Shown here: positions 18,189 to 25,110 of the stretch, in pieces | Numbering within the stretch: position 1 is the stretch's first letter | Layout of the letters: each line of letters starts with the position of its first letter | Assembly (NCBI GenBank): GCA_000440235.1 | Contig: ALKQ01000044.1 | Span: 124,001-188,000 of the forward strand | Source: Streptococcus suis 10581 | Lineage (GTDB): Bacteria; Bacillota; Bacilli; Lactobacillales; Streptococcaceae | DNA length: 64,000 bases | Reading direction: 5' to 3' | Position numbers and translations under genes: made by a program | Notes under the pieces: generated by a model | What the model saw: only the letters and a program-made list of their open reading frames with translations | Database searches by the model: none | Told to the model about the DNA's origin: nothing

Positions 18189-18488
18189 ATGAACGAATTT
18201 AGCCAAATTATCAAAGACAAACAAGATGCCGAGAAAGCAAGCAGAGCCACAACTCATGCCTTCTCGGCAGTCGTGGAGGACGAACTAGAAGAAACTAAAG
18301 GCACACAAGTCTTAAAGTTGTTGGGCATTGAAAGCCCCGTTGAAGAGAAGAATGTGTCAAAGTCCATCTACTTCACACCAAAAGCCCTCGCCAACCTTGA
18401 TCGTGCAGTTAAAGAGGCAGGTTATCCAAACCGCAGTCGTTTCATCAATGCTATTCTTGAGAAAATGTATGATCACCCCCAGAGCTAA
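18189..18488 (+). CDS. Ribbon-helix-helix partition/regulatory protein, partner of ParA
   Basis: A 99-residue protein with a charged, flexible N-terminal half and a C-terminal ribbon-helix-helix fold (about 57-95: SKSIYFTPKALANLDRAV, then YPNRSRFINAILEKM). Small RHH proteins downstream of ParA usually bind the centromere and repress the par promoter. It is therefore the best local candidate for binding the TATAGTC-N3-GACTATA palindromes at 6740, 6829 and 17338. AAGGAG precedes the ATG and a strong terminator follows immediately. Confidence 0.85.
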   Translation: MNEFSQIIKDKQDAEKASRATTHAFSAVVEDELEETKGTQVLKLLGIESPVEEKNVSKSIYFTPKALANLDRAVKEAGYPNRSRFINAILEKMYDHPQS

Positions 18489-18511
18489 CGAGCAAATCTG
18501 CTCGTTTTTTT
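18488..18511 (+). terminator. Terminator of the parA operon
   Basis: ACGAGCA pairs perfectly with TGCTCGT around a four-base AATC loop and runs into a seven-T tract. The first base belongs to the stop codon of the RHH gene. Confidence 0.9.
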
Positions 18512-18515
18512 GTAT

Positions 18516-19154
18516 CTACACGAGGAGCGTATAGACTAAAACAAGCAGATTCCAAAGTGCATGTAAGACCATACTGCCACCAAGCCCAACCTTGTAGCGT
18601 TGATAGCCAAGACACAGTCCGAGTGACAAATAGGTCGCAAAGACTAGGGGGCTATCTGGCTGATGAATAACAGCAAATAACACACTTGTCAGTACAATAT
18701 CAACAACTGGAATCTCTGATAGCCCAAACAATATGCCACGAAAGATTATCTCTTCTAGCAAGCTAGCAATCATCAAGTAGGTTGCAAAAGACACTACTGG
18801 AGTAGCTTCCAGAATAGCTAGAACGCTCTCTTGATTGCTGGCCACGTCTTGCCCTACTAGACTGGTGACTGTGGCTGATACAAACATTAGTAAGAGCATA
18901 CCAAGCGTTATCAAGTAACCACCTTTAGGTACTTGCTTAAAATCTTCATGCTTCATCCACTTCAAGCGAAAAGCTAGGACGGATAGCCCTAGAAAGTAGC
19001 ACACTTGGAAAAACACCGTCCAGAAGCTTGACAAAACCCTTGGCAAGAGCAGGATGAGCAAACTATTCCCTCTCAGTAAAACATAGGCCAGGATAAAATC
19101 TAGCAAGATACGGCCTGAATAGCCTGCCAACATTAGCTTTTTCAACTTCTTCAT
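18516..19154 (-). CDS. CPBP-family intramembrane metalloprotease (ICE-encoded)
   Basis: Polytopic membrane protein of the CPBP (CAAX protease / bacteriocin-processing, Abi) family. 212 residues with about six to seven hydrophobic helices and the family motifs EEIIFRG (about 138), a VIHQP motif (about 168) and HALWN near the C-terminus. The first supplies the paired glutamates and arginine, the others the metal-ligand histidines. It is translationally coupled to the Spx-like gene through a TGATG junction and is the last gene of the repA-ssb operon. Relatives act in bacteriocin immunity or peptide processing; the substrate here is unknown. Confidence 0.85.
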   Translation of the reverse strand: MKKLKKLMLAGYSGRILLDFILAYVLLRGNSLLILLLPRVLSSFWTVFFQVCYFLGLSVLAFRLKWMKHEDFKQVPKGGYLITLGMLLLMFVSATVTSLVGQDVASNQESVLAILEATPVVSFATYLMIASLLEEIIFRGILFGLSEIPVVDIVLTSVLFAVIHQPDSPLVFATYLSLGLCLGYQRYKVGLGGSMVLHALWNLLVLVYTLLV

Positions 19155-19567
19155 CAGCCAACCTTCTTTCTAGCCATCATCACATGATAGGACTTAGATA
19201 GGTACTGGCGACTCAGCATAAAACGGACCTTTTTAGGCAGTAAGAGACTACGAGCCTCCGCATTTGTCAGCCCTGCATAAACCACATCATCCTTAATGAC
19301 CAACGGAAACTCGATATGCTTCTCAACATCAGACAAAATCAGCTGACATAGTTCTGAGTAGCTAATGTCAGATCGTGAGCGATAGTCCTGTAGTTTATCC
19401 GTCAACAGCTCAAAACAGTCGCTTGTATGAGCCATACAGAAGTTCAAAATTGTCTCCTCAATGTCATTGTAAGTGAGCAACTCAAACTCCAGTTGGAACT
19501 GGGTCAACATTTGTGCAAGCTCTCTATTTTGAGCTACATTTTTACCTAGAAATACATACATCATCAC
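19154..19567 (-). CDS. Spx/ArsC-like protein lacking the redox CxxC motif
   Basis: A 137-residue protein whose C-terminal half (FPLVIKDDVVYAGLTNAEAR, then a LLPKKVR segment) matches the pattern of Spx/ArsC-like RNA polymerase-binding regulators, where the last conserved block is usually an FLPR-VR motif. The N-terminal position that holds CxxC in Spx reads GKNVAQNRELAQ, so thiol-redox sensing is not expected. Three consecutive ATGs follow AAGGAG; the first is used here. The gene is in the repA operon, 27 bases after ssb, and its stop overlaps the CPBP start. It could bind host RNA polymerase; that is inference. Confidence 0.65.
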   Translation of the reverse strand: MMMYVFLGKNVAQNRELAQMLTQFQLEFELLTYNDIEETILNFCMAHTSDCFELLTDKLQDYRSRSDISYSELCQLILSDVEKHIEFPLVIKDDVVYAGLTNAEARSLLLPKKVRFMLSRQYLSKSYHVMMARKKVG

Positions 19568-19593
19568 ATTATTCTCCTTGTATTCTTTGGTGT

Positions 19594-20037
19594 CTAGTCA
19601 ATTATATTTGTGGTACGACCCTGGAAAAAGCTAGTCTGTTCTTGGTGAGTATAGTCTGGTAGAGGTGGCTCTTCCAGTGACTCCAGAGCCTCTTCTCTTT
19701 GTCGATAGTCTAACAGGTTATACTCCTCCACGATAACCTCTGAAATCGTAACACGCTGTCCTTGTTGGTTTTGATAGCTGCGTTTTTCTAAACGACCTAT
19801 TACTCCAATCAAACTTCCTTTTCCTGTCCATTTTCCTTTTCCTGTCCATTTGGCTAGATTTTCAGCTAAAGCGTTCCAAATAACGCAGTCATGAAAATCT
19901 GTTAACTTCTCACCAGCCTGGTTTTTGTAACGACGCTCTACCGCCAGTTGAAAGCTCGCAACCGATTTTCCAGCTGGAGTTTTCTTAATTTCAATCGCTT
20001 TGGTTAGGCGGCCAGTTAAAATGACTTTGTTAAACAT
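19594..20037 (-). CDS. ssb: Single-stranded DNA-binding protein (ICE-encoded)
   Basis: OB-fold SSB for replication or transfer of the element. 147 residues from the ATG at 20037, which follows AAGGAGAAACGATT; the longer frame lacks such a site. The core FNKVILTGRLTK, then FHDCVIWNALAENLAKW and GVIGRLEKRSYQNQQGQRV, is typical. Two oddities stand out. An 18-bp tandem duplication (19817-19852) doubles KWTGKG at a place where relatives have one copy. The C-terminus ends in TTNIID, not the acidic DDDxPF tip that recruits host repair proteins. It lies 23 bases after repA. Confidence 0.93.
   Translation of the reverse strand: MFNKVILTGRLTKAIEIKKTPAGKSVASFQLAVERRYKNQAGEKLTDFHDCVIWNALAENLAKWTGKGKWTGKGSLIGVIGRLEKRSYQNQQGQRVTISEVIVEEYNLLDYRQREEALESLEEPPLPDYTHQEQTSFFQGRTTNIID
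19817..19852. repeat. In-frame 18-bp tandem duplication in ssb
   Basis: CCTTTTCCTGTCCATTTT (19817-19834) is followed directly by a copy differing only in its last base (19835-19852). The reading frame is kept and six residues, KWTGKG, are duplicated. Confidence 0.9.
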
Positions 20038-20060
20038 AATCGTTTCTCCTTCGTTTGTTT

Positions 20061-21284
20061 TTATGCTGCATCCCACAAATACAGTGCATCATCTAGCTCA
20101 TCCTTAGACATTGATTCAGGGAAATATACTTCTAACAGATTGGCTCCAGCCCTTTTTCCCTCATCAAGACATAGGAAGTCCTGATGTAGCTCCAGGTACA
20201 AGCATTTCTTCCAGAAGAGTACCAGCATCCGATAGAAATAGCCTGCAATATTTTGAATTGGCTTCCCATTATGATTGCCTAGACTAACCTTAGAACGCAG
20301 TTTAGAGACTTCTCTTTCCAGCTCCTTGGTAAACAACTCCCCATCCAGTCGTGGCTTATCCATGGTTCTAAAACGTTCAAGTAGCTGGTCCGCAAATTCC
20401 TTTTCGACTGCTCGCTTGGCTTGGAAAATCTTATCTTGTAGTACAAGAGCAAGTTCTCCAAAAGCAGCCAACTGTGTGACTGTCTGTTCTGTCAGGAAAG
20501 AATGGTTGCCCAGCTTAAATGCTTCAGAGATTGATAATGGCTTTTCTGAAAATTCCCCCTTGTTTCGATTAGTATCGTATATATTATTAGTCTTAGTGTA
20601 GTCAGTATTAGTTGGGTCAAAAGTTTTTACTTCGTCGGGTAAAGAATTTGGACGTCCAATTTTTTTACCTCCATTTTTCATTGATTTGACGGGATTTTTT
20701 GGAGGTAAACTTTTTTGACTACCATTTTCTTCTTCAGGCACTTTTGACTCATTTTCAGAGAGATTATTGCCAAAATAGTCAAGTGTTTTTGAGTGAATAT
20801 AGACTACTTTTCCTTTATCTCGGCCAGCAGAAATGATTGTCGCATCATAGTATTCATACTCTTGCAAACTAGCATCTACGGTTTGAAGGTAGAGGCGATT
20901 GGCTCTATTTGCCCCTTGTTTGACTTCTCTAAGTAGTTTCGACTTGACCAATTCCTTCTTTATCTTTAGGACAGTCGGTTTACTACGATCAAGTAAGTCC
21001 ATCAAATCTTCGACTGTGTAGTTCATAAAGACCGAACCATTTTCATCCACATAATCTCTCTTTCCTTCGTTGTAGGAACGAATGCTCAACAGACAACGAT
21101 TGTACAAAGCACCATAGGCCAACTTCGCATCGTTGGATAGCTCTCTTGCATAACTGCTAGTCGTCTTAATTTTCTCGATAACTTTTCCATCTGATCCATA
21201 TCGCTTCTCCGTCGTTGTCATGAAGATTTGTGGGATTTGATAGAAGGTCTGTGTTGCTAGTTGGTTTACTGTAATGTCTGCCAT
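20061..21284 (-). CDS. repA: RepA_N-family replication initiator
   Basis: Replication initiator of the RepA_N type found on theta-replicating Gram-positive plasmids and some ICEs. 407 residues. The N-terminal domain (about 10-130) has TFYQIPQIFMTTTEKRYG followed by LSNDAKLAYGALYNRC, a recognisable RepA_N winged-helix signature. A polar linker (about 175-245) joins it to a C-terminal domain. AAGGAG precedes the ATG at 21284. In this family the origin normally lies inside the gene, and the linker-coding DNA here contains a 9-bp inverted repeat (20664-20709). The gene follows a 55-aa gene and leads the ssb/Spx-like/CPBP operon. Confidence 0.92.
   Translation of the reverse strand: MADITVNQLATQTFYQIPQIFMTTTEKRYGSDGKVIEKIKTTSSYARELSNDAKLAYGALYNRCLLSIRSYNEGKRDYVDENGSVFMNYTVEDLMDLLDRSKPTVLKIKKELVKSKLLREVKQGANRANRLYLQTVDASLQEYEYYDATIISAGRDKGKVVYIHSKTLDYFGNNLSENESKVPEEENGSQKSLPPKNPVKSMKNGGKKIGRPNSLPDEVKTFDPTNTDYTKTNNIYDTNRNKGEFSEKPLSISEAFKLGNHSFLTEQTVTQLAAFGELALVLQDKIFQAKRAVEKEFADQLLERFRTMDKPRLDGELFTKELEREVSKLRSKVSLGNHNGKPIQNIAGYFYRMLVLFWKKCLYLELHQDFLCLDEGKRAGANLLEVYFPESMSKDELDDALYLWDAA
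20651..20709. other. Candidate replication origin within repA
   Basis: The DNA coding for the RepA linker is AT-rich and contains GGACGTCC (20650-20657) and an inverted repeat TTTACCTCC (20664-20672) with GGAGGTAAA (20701-20709). RepA_N plasmids are known to carry their origin inside rep, near the junction of the two domains, so this is the expected place. No clear iterons are seen. Confidence 0.35.
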
Positions 21285-21294
21285 AATAATCTCC

Positions 21295-21462
21295 TTATCC
21301 TGCCAATACTTTCAATCCAAAATCTCCTGAAGCAGTGAAGCGAATAACTCCTGCTTCTTCCAGCTCTTTAAGGAGTGCTTCTCCACGTTGCTTCGTAATT
21401 CCTTGAGCTGATATAATCTCAGCAATCACTAATTGTCTAGCTAGCTCTTCACGTTTTGTCAT
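21295..21462 (-). CDS. Small winged-helix-like protein upstream of repA (55 aa)
   Basis: A 55-residue protein starting at the ATG at 21462, preceded by GGAGGAGC; a longer frame to 21543 has no ribosome site and overlaps a terminator-like hairpin. The sequence TKREELARQLVIAEIISAQG followed by KQRGEALLKELEEAGVIRF looks like a small helix-turn-helix or winged-helix unit. It lies 10 bases before repA, so it could regulate replication. I do not recognise a named family. Confidence 0.65.
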   Translation of the reverse strand: MTKREELARQLVIAEIISAQGITKQRGEALLKELEEAGVIRFTASGDFGLKVLAG

Positions 21463-21489
21463 ATTGCTCCTCCAAATAATTTTTCCAAA

Positions 21490-21516
21490 GAAAAAAGAGA
21501 ACCAGTTCGGTTCTCT
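21490..21516 (-). terminator. Terminator-like hairpin in the repA operon leader
   Basis: On the minus strand AGAGAACC and GGTTCTCT form a perfect 8-bp stem followed by TTTTTT, ending about 28 bases before the start of the 55-aa gene. It may end read-through from msrAB, or act as an attenuator controlling repA, as in antisense-regulated plasmid rep genes. Confidence 0.7.
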
Positions 21517-21572
21517 CAAAGAGCTATATATCCAATTTTTCAAAATCTCAAAACTCTACACACTTACGACAC

Positions 21573-21601
21573 AAAAAGCCTATTCTTTGCGAATAGACTT
21601 T
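21573..21601 (-). terminator. Terminator downstream of msrAB
   Basis: On the minus strand AAAGTCTATTC pairs with GAATAGGCTTT (one G-T pair) around a five-base loop, followed by TTTTT. It starts 15 bases after the msrAB stop codon, just inside the inferred ICE end. Confidence 0.75.
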
Positions 21602-21615
21602 CTGCGTTCCTAAAT

Positions 21616-21624
21616 TTATTTAAG
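21616..21624. other. Putative ICE attachment core at the msrAB 3' end
   Basis: TTATTTAAG includes the msrAB stop codon. It equals the first nine bases of TTATTTAAGAGTAAC, the rplL-associated core I recall for ICESa2603-type elements. Transfer genes end just left of it and chromosomal genes begin here. The other copy would be at the unseen left end. Confidence 0.45.
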
Positions 21625-22554
21625 CAAATCCAAAAACAAGCCATATCCTGCTTCTTCCATTTCCTCTCTCGGTATGAAGCGAAGGGCTGCTGAGTTGATA
21701 CAGTAACGGAGACCGCCTTTATCACGCGGTCCGTCATCAAAGACATGACCTAAATGAGCATGACCAGCCCGACTACGGACTTCGATACGGTTCATGCCGT
21801 GGGACTTATCTTGGAAATAAGTCGCAACTTCCTTGCTGATTGGTTTGGTAAAGGAGGGCCAGCCGCAACCTGAATCGAATTTGTCCGTCGAGAGAAAGAG
21901 CGGCTCGCCAGTCGTAATATCGACGTAGATGCCAGCTTGGTCACTATTCCAAAACTCATTTTCGAAAGGTCTTTCCGTCGCAGCTTCTTGAGTGACTTGA
22001 TACTGGAGGTCGGTCAAGCTGTCTTTTAAGACTTGCTGGTCTGGCTTCTGGTAGTCTGCAACATCAATCAGAGGGATTTTTGCCTGCCCAAGATCGATAT
22101 GGCAGTACCCTTGGGGATTTTTCTTGAGATAATCCTGATGGTAGTCTTCGGCGGGGATGTAATGTGCGAGTGGCTCCACTTCAACGGCTAGGGGGCGTCC
22201 GCCAAAGAGCTGGGACTGCTCCGTCATGACCTGCTCAATGGTCGGAAAATCAGCCTCATCTGTGTAATAGATACCAGTCCGATACTGGCGACCTTTGTCA
22301 GGTCCCTGCTGATTGACAGAGAAGGGATCAATGACGCGGAAATAGTAGAGGAGAATTTCCCGCAAATTGATACGAGTCTCATCATAGGCTAGATAGAGCG
22401 TCTCTGCGTGGTCTGTTTGTTTGAGGAGTTGATAATTGGTCGTCTCCACCTGTCCATTGGCATAGCCAACGCTGGTGTCAAGAATGCCATCGATCTGGGA
22501 AAAGTAGCCTTCCATCCCCCAGAAACAACCGCCTGCTAGGTAAATTTCTTTCAT
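21616..22554 (-). CDS. msrAB: Bifunctional methionine sulfoxide reductase A/B
   Basis: Reduces both S- and R-methionine sulfoxide, protecting proteins from oxidation. 312 residues. The N-terminal MsrA domain carries GCFWG (Cys10). The C-terminal MsrB domain (about 180-305) has SGCGWPSF, a second zinc-site Cys region and the catalytic Cys in RYCINS (about 283). The absence of a signal peptide indicates a cytoplasmic enzyme. GAAGGAG precedes the ATG. It is downstream of an AMP-forming ligase with a 39-base gap holding a hairpin. The ICE appears inserted directly at its stop codon without changing the protein. Confidence 0.97.
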   Translation of the reverse strand: MKEIYLAGGCFWGMEGYFSQIDGILDTSVGYANGQVETTNYQLLKQTDHAETLYLAYDETRINLREILLYYFRVIDPFSVNQQGPDKGRQYRTGIYYTDEADFPTIEQVMTEQSQLFGGRPLAVEVEPLAHYIPAEDYHQDYLKKNPQGYCHIDLGQAKIPLIDVADYQKPDQQVLKDSLTDLQYQVTQEAATERPFENEFWNSDQAGIYVDITTGEPLFLSTDKFDSGCGWPSFTKPISKEVATYFQDKSHGMNRIEVRSRAGHAHLGHVFDDGPRDKGGLRYCINSAALRFIPREEMEEAGYGLFLDLLK

Positions 22555-22568
22555 GTGAACTCCTTCTT

Positions 22569-22603
22569 ATCTGCAAGCGTGGTTTCGTCACCCTTACAGA
22601 TTT
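22569..22603. promoter_or_regulatory. Long hairpin in the ligase-msrAB junction
   Basis: ATCTG, AAG and GGT pair with ACC, CTT and CAGAT in an imperfect hairpin that overlaps the stop of the upstream ligase gene and ends just before the msrAB ribosome site. On the plus strand it is followed by seven Ts. It may affect processing or msrAB translation. Confidence 0.35.
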
Positions 22604-24123
22604 TTTTCTTTCATTTCTGCTTCCATTTTGAGGCGTTGAACCTTCATGGTCGCTGTTCGTGGAATGTCGTCATAAGCCATCAAGATAGGCTCTTTCAATA
22701 GTGGTAGGTCTGCAACCATGGCCCACCAAGCTTCCCAATTCATCTCAGCATCTTCTGCCAGAGCGATAATCGGCTGCGGTGCACCATTGACATCGCGGAT
22801 AATCACGACTTCTGATAAAAAGTCCAATTTATCCAACAATAGGTCTTCCAAGGCAAGGTTGCTGTCGATGTGCTCAATGAGGTCAACCTGACGGTCTTTT
22901 AGAAGAAGTGTCCCCTCTGGAGTCATGCAGCCGTAGTCACCACTATCCCACCAAGCACCGTACACATTATCTTGGAAACGGGCATCTTCTTTGTAGTAAG
23001 TCACAGCACGGCCTTTTGACAGGAACTGGATATGGCCGTTTTCTCCAGCTGGGAGAGGATTCCCTTGGGCATCTGTGATGCGTGCTTCTGTGTAACCTTC
23101 CAGACCAATCCCCATATCTCGTCCGCTAACTGTTCCTAGGTTTTCCAAGCGATGGTAACGTAAAATCATTGGACCACATTCACTTTGACCATAAACCTGC
23201 ATAAAGACTGGATCTTGCTCTTTAGAAGCCTCCAAGAAGGCGCGAAGCGTACCAATATTGATAGCATCAAAGGTCGAATGGTAATAACGAATGCTACTAA
23301 AGACCTCTGGTTTTTCCTTGGCCAATCTTGCCCATTGGACAAAGTTATTCGGATGGGTTTCCAGAGCACTTGGACGATGAAGAGCAAGCGCCCGTTCAAC
23401 ATCATCTTTTCTTGCAGAAGAAAGCGGGTAGAGGGGGAATCCTAGACCAATCGCCGAAGACACGCCGATATTATAGCGTGAATGAACAGGAGAGATATGG
23501 AAGGCCAGCAAGCCTCTCTCCGTCATCTTGTCAAAAATAGTTTGTTGCCAAGCTACTCGCCAGCCCATGGTCTGTGCTGTATGACAGATTAGTTTTGGAA
23601 CACCTGTCGTCCCTGAAGTATGGGTCATGTATTGAATGACATCTTCCGGCAAGAGATTTTCTTCAAAAGCAACTGCTTCTTGCACTAGGACTTGGGGTAA
23701 AAATACCTTTGTGACCAGGTCAGTTCGAGTCATTCCTGCTACACCTTCTTCCGTTTCTTGGTCGTAGACAATGAAAGACTCTTCCAATCGCTCCGCAAAC
23801 ACATCTAAATTCGAAGATGGCAAATGGTAGGAAATCATAACAGGAACAGCACCCAATGCCGTTACCGCTACTGCTAACAAATAGGTGTCGAAAGCTGGGC
23901 TCTTATACAGAACCACCTTGTCCCCATAGCCAATACCTGCTGCTGCAAATTGGGCAGCTCTTTTTTGAATGGCCTCAAGAACTGTTTGATAAGTATTTTC
24001 CAATCCTAATTCAGGGAAGGATGCGTAGGGTTTGTCAAAATAAATGGCAACATTTGGAAACTCTCGAGCTGCTGTTTTAAACTGACGATAGAGATTTAAT
24101 GGTTTGTAACTAATAGTTGACAT
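22594..24123 (-). CDS. AMP-forming acyl/aryl-CoA ligase-like protein (ANL superfamily)
   Basis: Adenylate-forming enzyme; the substrate is not evident. 509 residues from the ATG at 24123 with AAAGG upstream; the 20 extra residues of the longer frame are unlikely. Adenylation motifs are clear: THTSGTTGVPK (P-loop-like A3), YGQSECGP (A5) and DSGDYG (A7). The C-terminal catalytic lysine region RTATMKVQRL is also present. No carrier domain or membrane segment is visible. It lies 39 bases upstream of msrAB. Annotation as a fatty-acid CoA ligase or o-succinylbenzoate-CoA-ligase relative would be a guess. Confidence 0.85.
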   Translation of the reverse strand: MSTISYKPLNLYRQFKTAAREFPNVAIYFDKPYASFPELGLENTYQTVLEAIQKRAAQFAAAGIGYGDKVVLYKSPAFDTYLLAVAVTALGAVPVMISYHLPSSNLDVFAERLEESFIVYDQETEEGVAGMTRTDLVTKVFLPQVLVQEAVAFEENLLPEDVIQYMTHTSGTTGVPKLICHTAQTMGWRVAWQQTIFDKMTERGLLAFHISPVHSRYNIGVSSAIGLGFPLYPLSSARKDDVERALALHRPSALETHPNNFVQWARLAKEKPEVFSSIRYYHSTFDAINIGTLRAFLEASKEQDPVFMQVYGQSECGPMILRYHRLENLGTVSGRDMGIGLEGYTEARITDAQGNPLPAGENGHIQFLSKGRAVTYYKEDARFQDNVYGAWWDSGDYGCMTPEGTLLLKDRQVDLIEHIDSNLALEDLLLDKLDFLSEVVIIRDVNGAPQPIIALAEDAEMNWEAWWAMVADLPLLKEPILMAYDDIPRTATMKVQRLKMEAEMKEKNL

Positions 24124-24213
24124 AGCTAACCTTTCTAAAATGACAATGATAAGGTTATTATAACATCTTGTGCCAACCTTCACAATCTAATATTTTGGAA
24201 ATACTCACAATTG

Positions 24214-24249
24214 TAAAAAAACAAGCAGCGAATCTGAGCCCACTACTTG
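24214..24249 (-). terminator. Terminator of trxA
   Basis: On the minus strand CAAGTAGTG pairs with CGCTGCTTG (two G-T pairs) and a seven-T tract follows, 14 bases past the trxA stop. Confidence 0.8.
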
Positions 24250-24262
24250 CTTTCATTTTCAA

Positions 24263-24577
24263 TTAACCAATTTCTGCCAAGATTGCTTTGATTTGGTCTT
24301 TGGTATGCACACCTGCTACTTGTTTCACAACTTGTCCATCTTTTTTGAACAAAAGGGTTGGGATAGACATGATTCCAAATTGACGAGCTGTGTTTGGATT
24401 CTCATCAACATCCATCTTGTAGATACGCAGTTCATCTTCATCCACTTCGCCTGCTAATTGCTCTAAGATTGGTGCTTGCATGCGGCATGGACCACACCAA
24501 GGTGCCCAAAAATCAACAAGGACTACGCCTTCTTGTGTTTCAACTTCAAAGTTTGCATCTGTAATAACTTGAACCAT
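24263..24577 (-). CDS. trxA: Thioredoxin
   Basis: General disulfide reductase of the cytoplasm. 104 residues from the ATG at 24577 with CGGAG upstream; the 31-residue longer frame runs into repeat-derived sequence and has no ribosome site. The active site is WCGPC (Cys28, Cys31) in the context DFWAPWCGPCRMQAP, and the cis-proline is in SIPTLLF. It is monocistronic, with its own terminator. The upstream region begins about 70 bases from a tandem-repeat block that could influence its promoter. Confidence 0.97.
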   Translation of the reverse strand: MVQVITDANFEVETQEGVVLVDFWAPWCGPCRMQAPILEQLAGEVDEDELRIYKMDVDENPNTARQFGIMSIPTLLFKKDGQVVKQVAGVHTKDQIKAILAEIG

Positions 24578-24646
24578 AATTTTCTCCGTTTCTGTTTTTG
24601 GTACTATCATTCTACACCAAATGAAAAGAGAATGCGAATATTTGCT

Positions 24647-25093
24647 ACGGAAGAGAGATGATATAGACATGCTTAAACAATTGTGATTTGAAAGAATATT
24701 AGTTATTCTAAACTAAATCGCAGGGAGACGAGGGGGAAATGGGAGACTGTTTTGCTTGTCAAGTCTAGATGTAGCAATGAGACAAGGGGACGGAGTAGGT
24801 GCTACGGGATGAAGCATGAGATAAACCCATCTATAAGAATTTCAGTTGTAAAAACAAATGGGCATAGTTAAACTAGACCGCAGGGTGACGAGGGGAAACT
24901 GGGAGACTGTTTTGCTTGTCAAGTCCAGTTGTAGCAATGAGACAAGGGGACGGAGTAGGTGCTACGGAAGAGAAATGAGATAGACATGCTTAAACAATTG
25001 TGATTTGAAAGCATGTTGGTCATTCTAAACTAGACCGCAGGAAGACAAAGGGGGGAATGGGAGACTGTTTTGCTTGTCAAATCCAGTTGTAGC
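24647..25093. repeat. About 157-bp tandem repeat block, nearly three copies
   Basis: Three head-to-tail copies of a unit of about 157 bp fill the trxA / aldo-keto reductase intergenic region. Conserved cores include CCGCAGGGAGACGAGGGG-type sequence, GGGAGACTGTTTTGCTTGTC and GTAGCAATGAGACAAGGGGA, the last with a GTAGCA/TGCTAC stem. Copies 1 and 3 also share ATGCTTAAACAATTGTGATT, while copy 2 differs in that part. No convincing protein is encoded. It is a recent tandem amplification or an array of small RNA or regulatory units. Confidence 0.85.
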
Positions 25094-25110
25094 CAAAAAC
25101 AAGCTTACTC

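Larger units (their letters stand above)
1..21624. mobile_element. Integrative and conjugative element, right part (left part outside window)
   Basis: The stretch encodes a Gram-positive type IV secretion set (VirD4, VirB4, VirB6-like, PrgI-like, pilin-like, wall hydrolase), two LPXTG-type surface proteins resembling those on conjugative elements, and plasmid-type replication and partition genes. To its right the genes are ordinary chromosomal housekeeping genes starting with msrAB. The right boundary is inferred at the msrAB 3' end, where TTATTTAAG (21616-21624) matches the first nine bases of the rplL attachment core I recall for ICESa2603-type elements. No integrase or relaxase is present, so the element runs beyond position 1. 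Confidence 0.85.

Noticed and set aside
20126..20140. Extra TTCTAACAGA-type half-site in repA
   Set aside because: It is a single copy inside coding sequence without a partner half-site or a nearby promoter.
7228..21600. Relaxase or integrase gene within the ICE part
   Set aside because: All sizeable frames were accounted for by other products; no MobA/MobP-type, tyrosine or serine recombinase motifs were seen, so these must lie left of the window.
24578..24670. Longer thioredoxin with a 31-residue N-terminal extension
   Set aside because: The extension has no ribosome site and its first residues come from the tandem-repeat sequence; the ATG at 24577 follows CGGAG and gives the normal length.
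24647..25093. CRISPR array
   Set aside because: Three copies of a unit of about 157 bp are tandem, without short regular repeats and unique spacers, and no cas genes are present.
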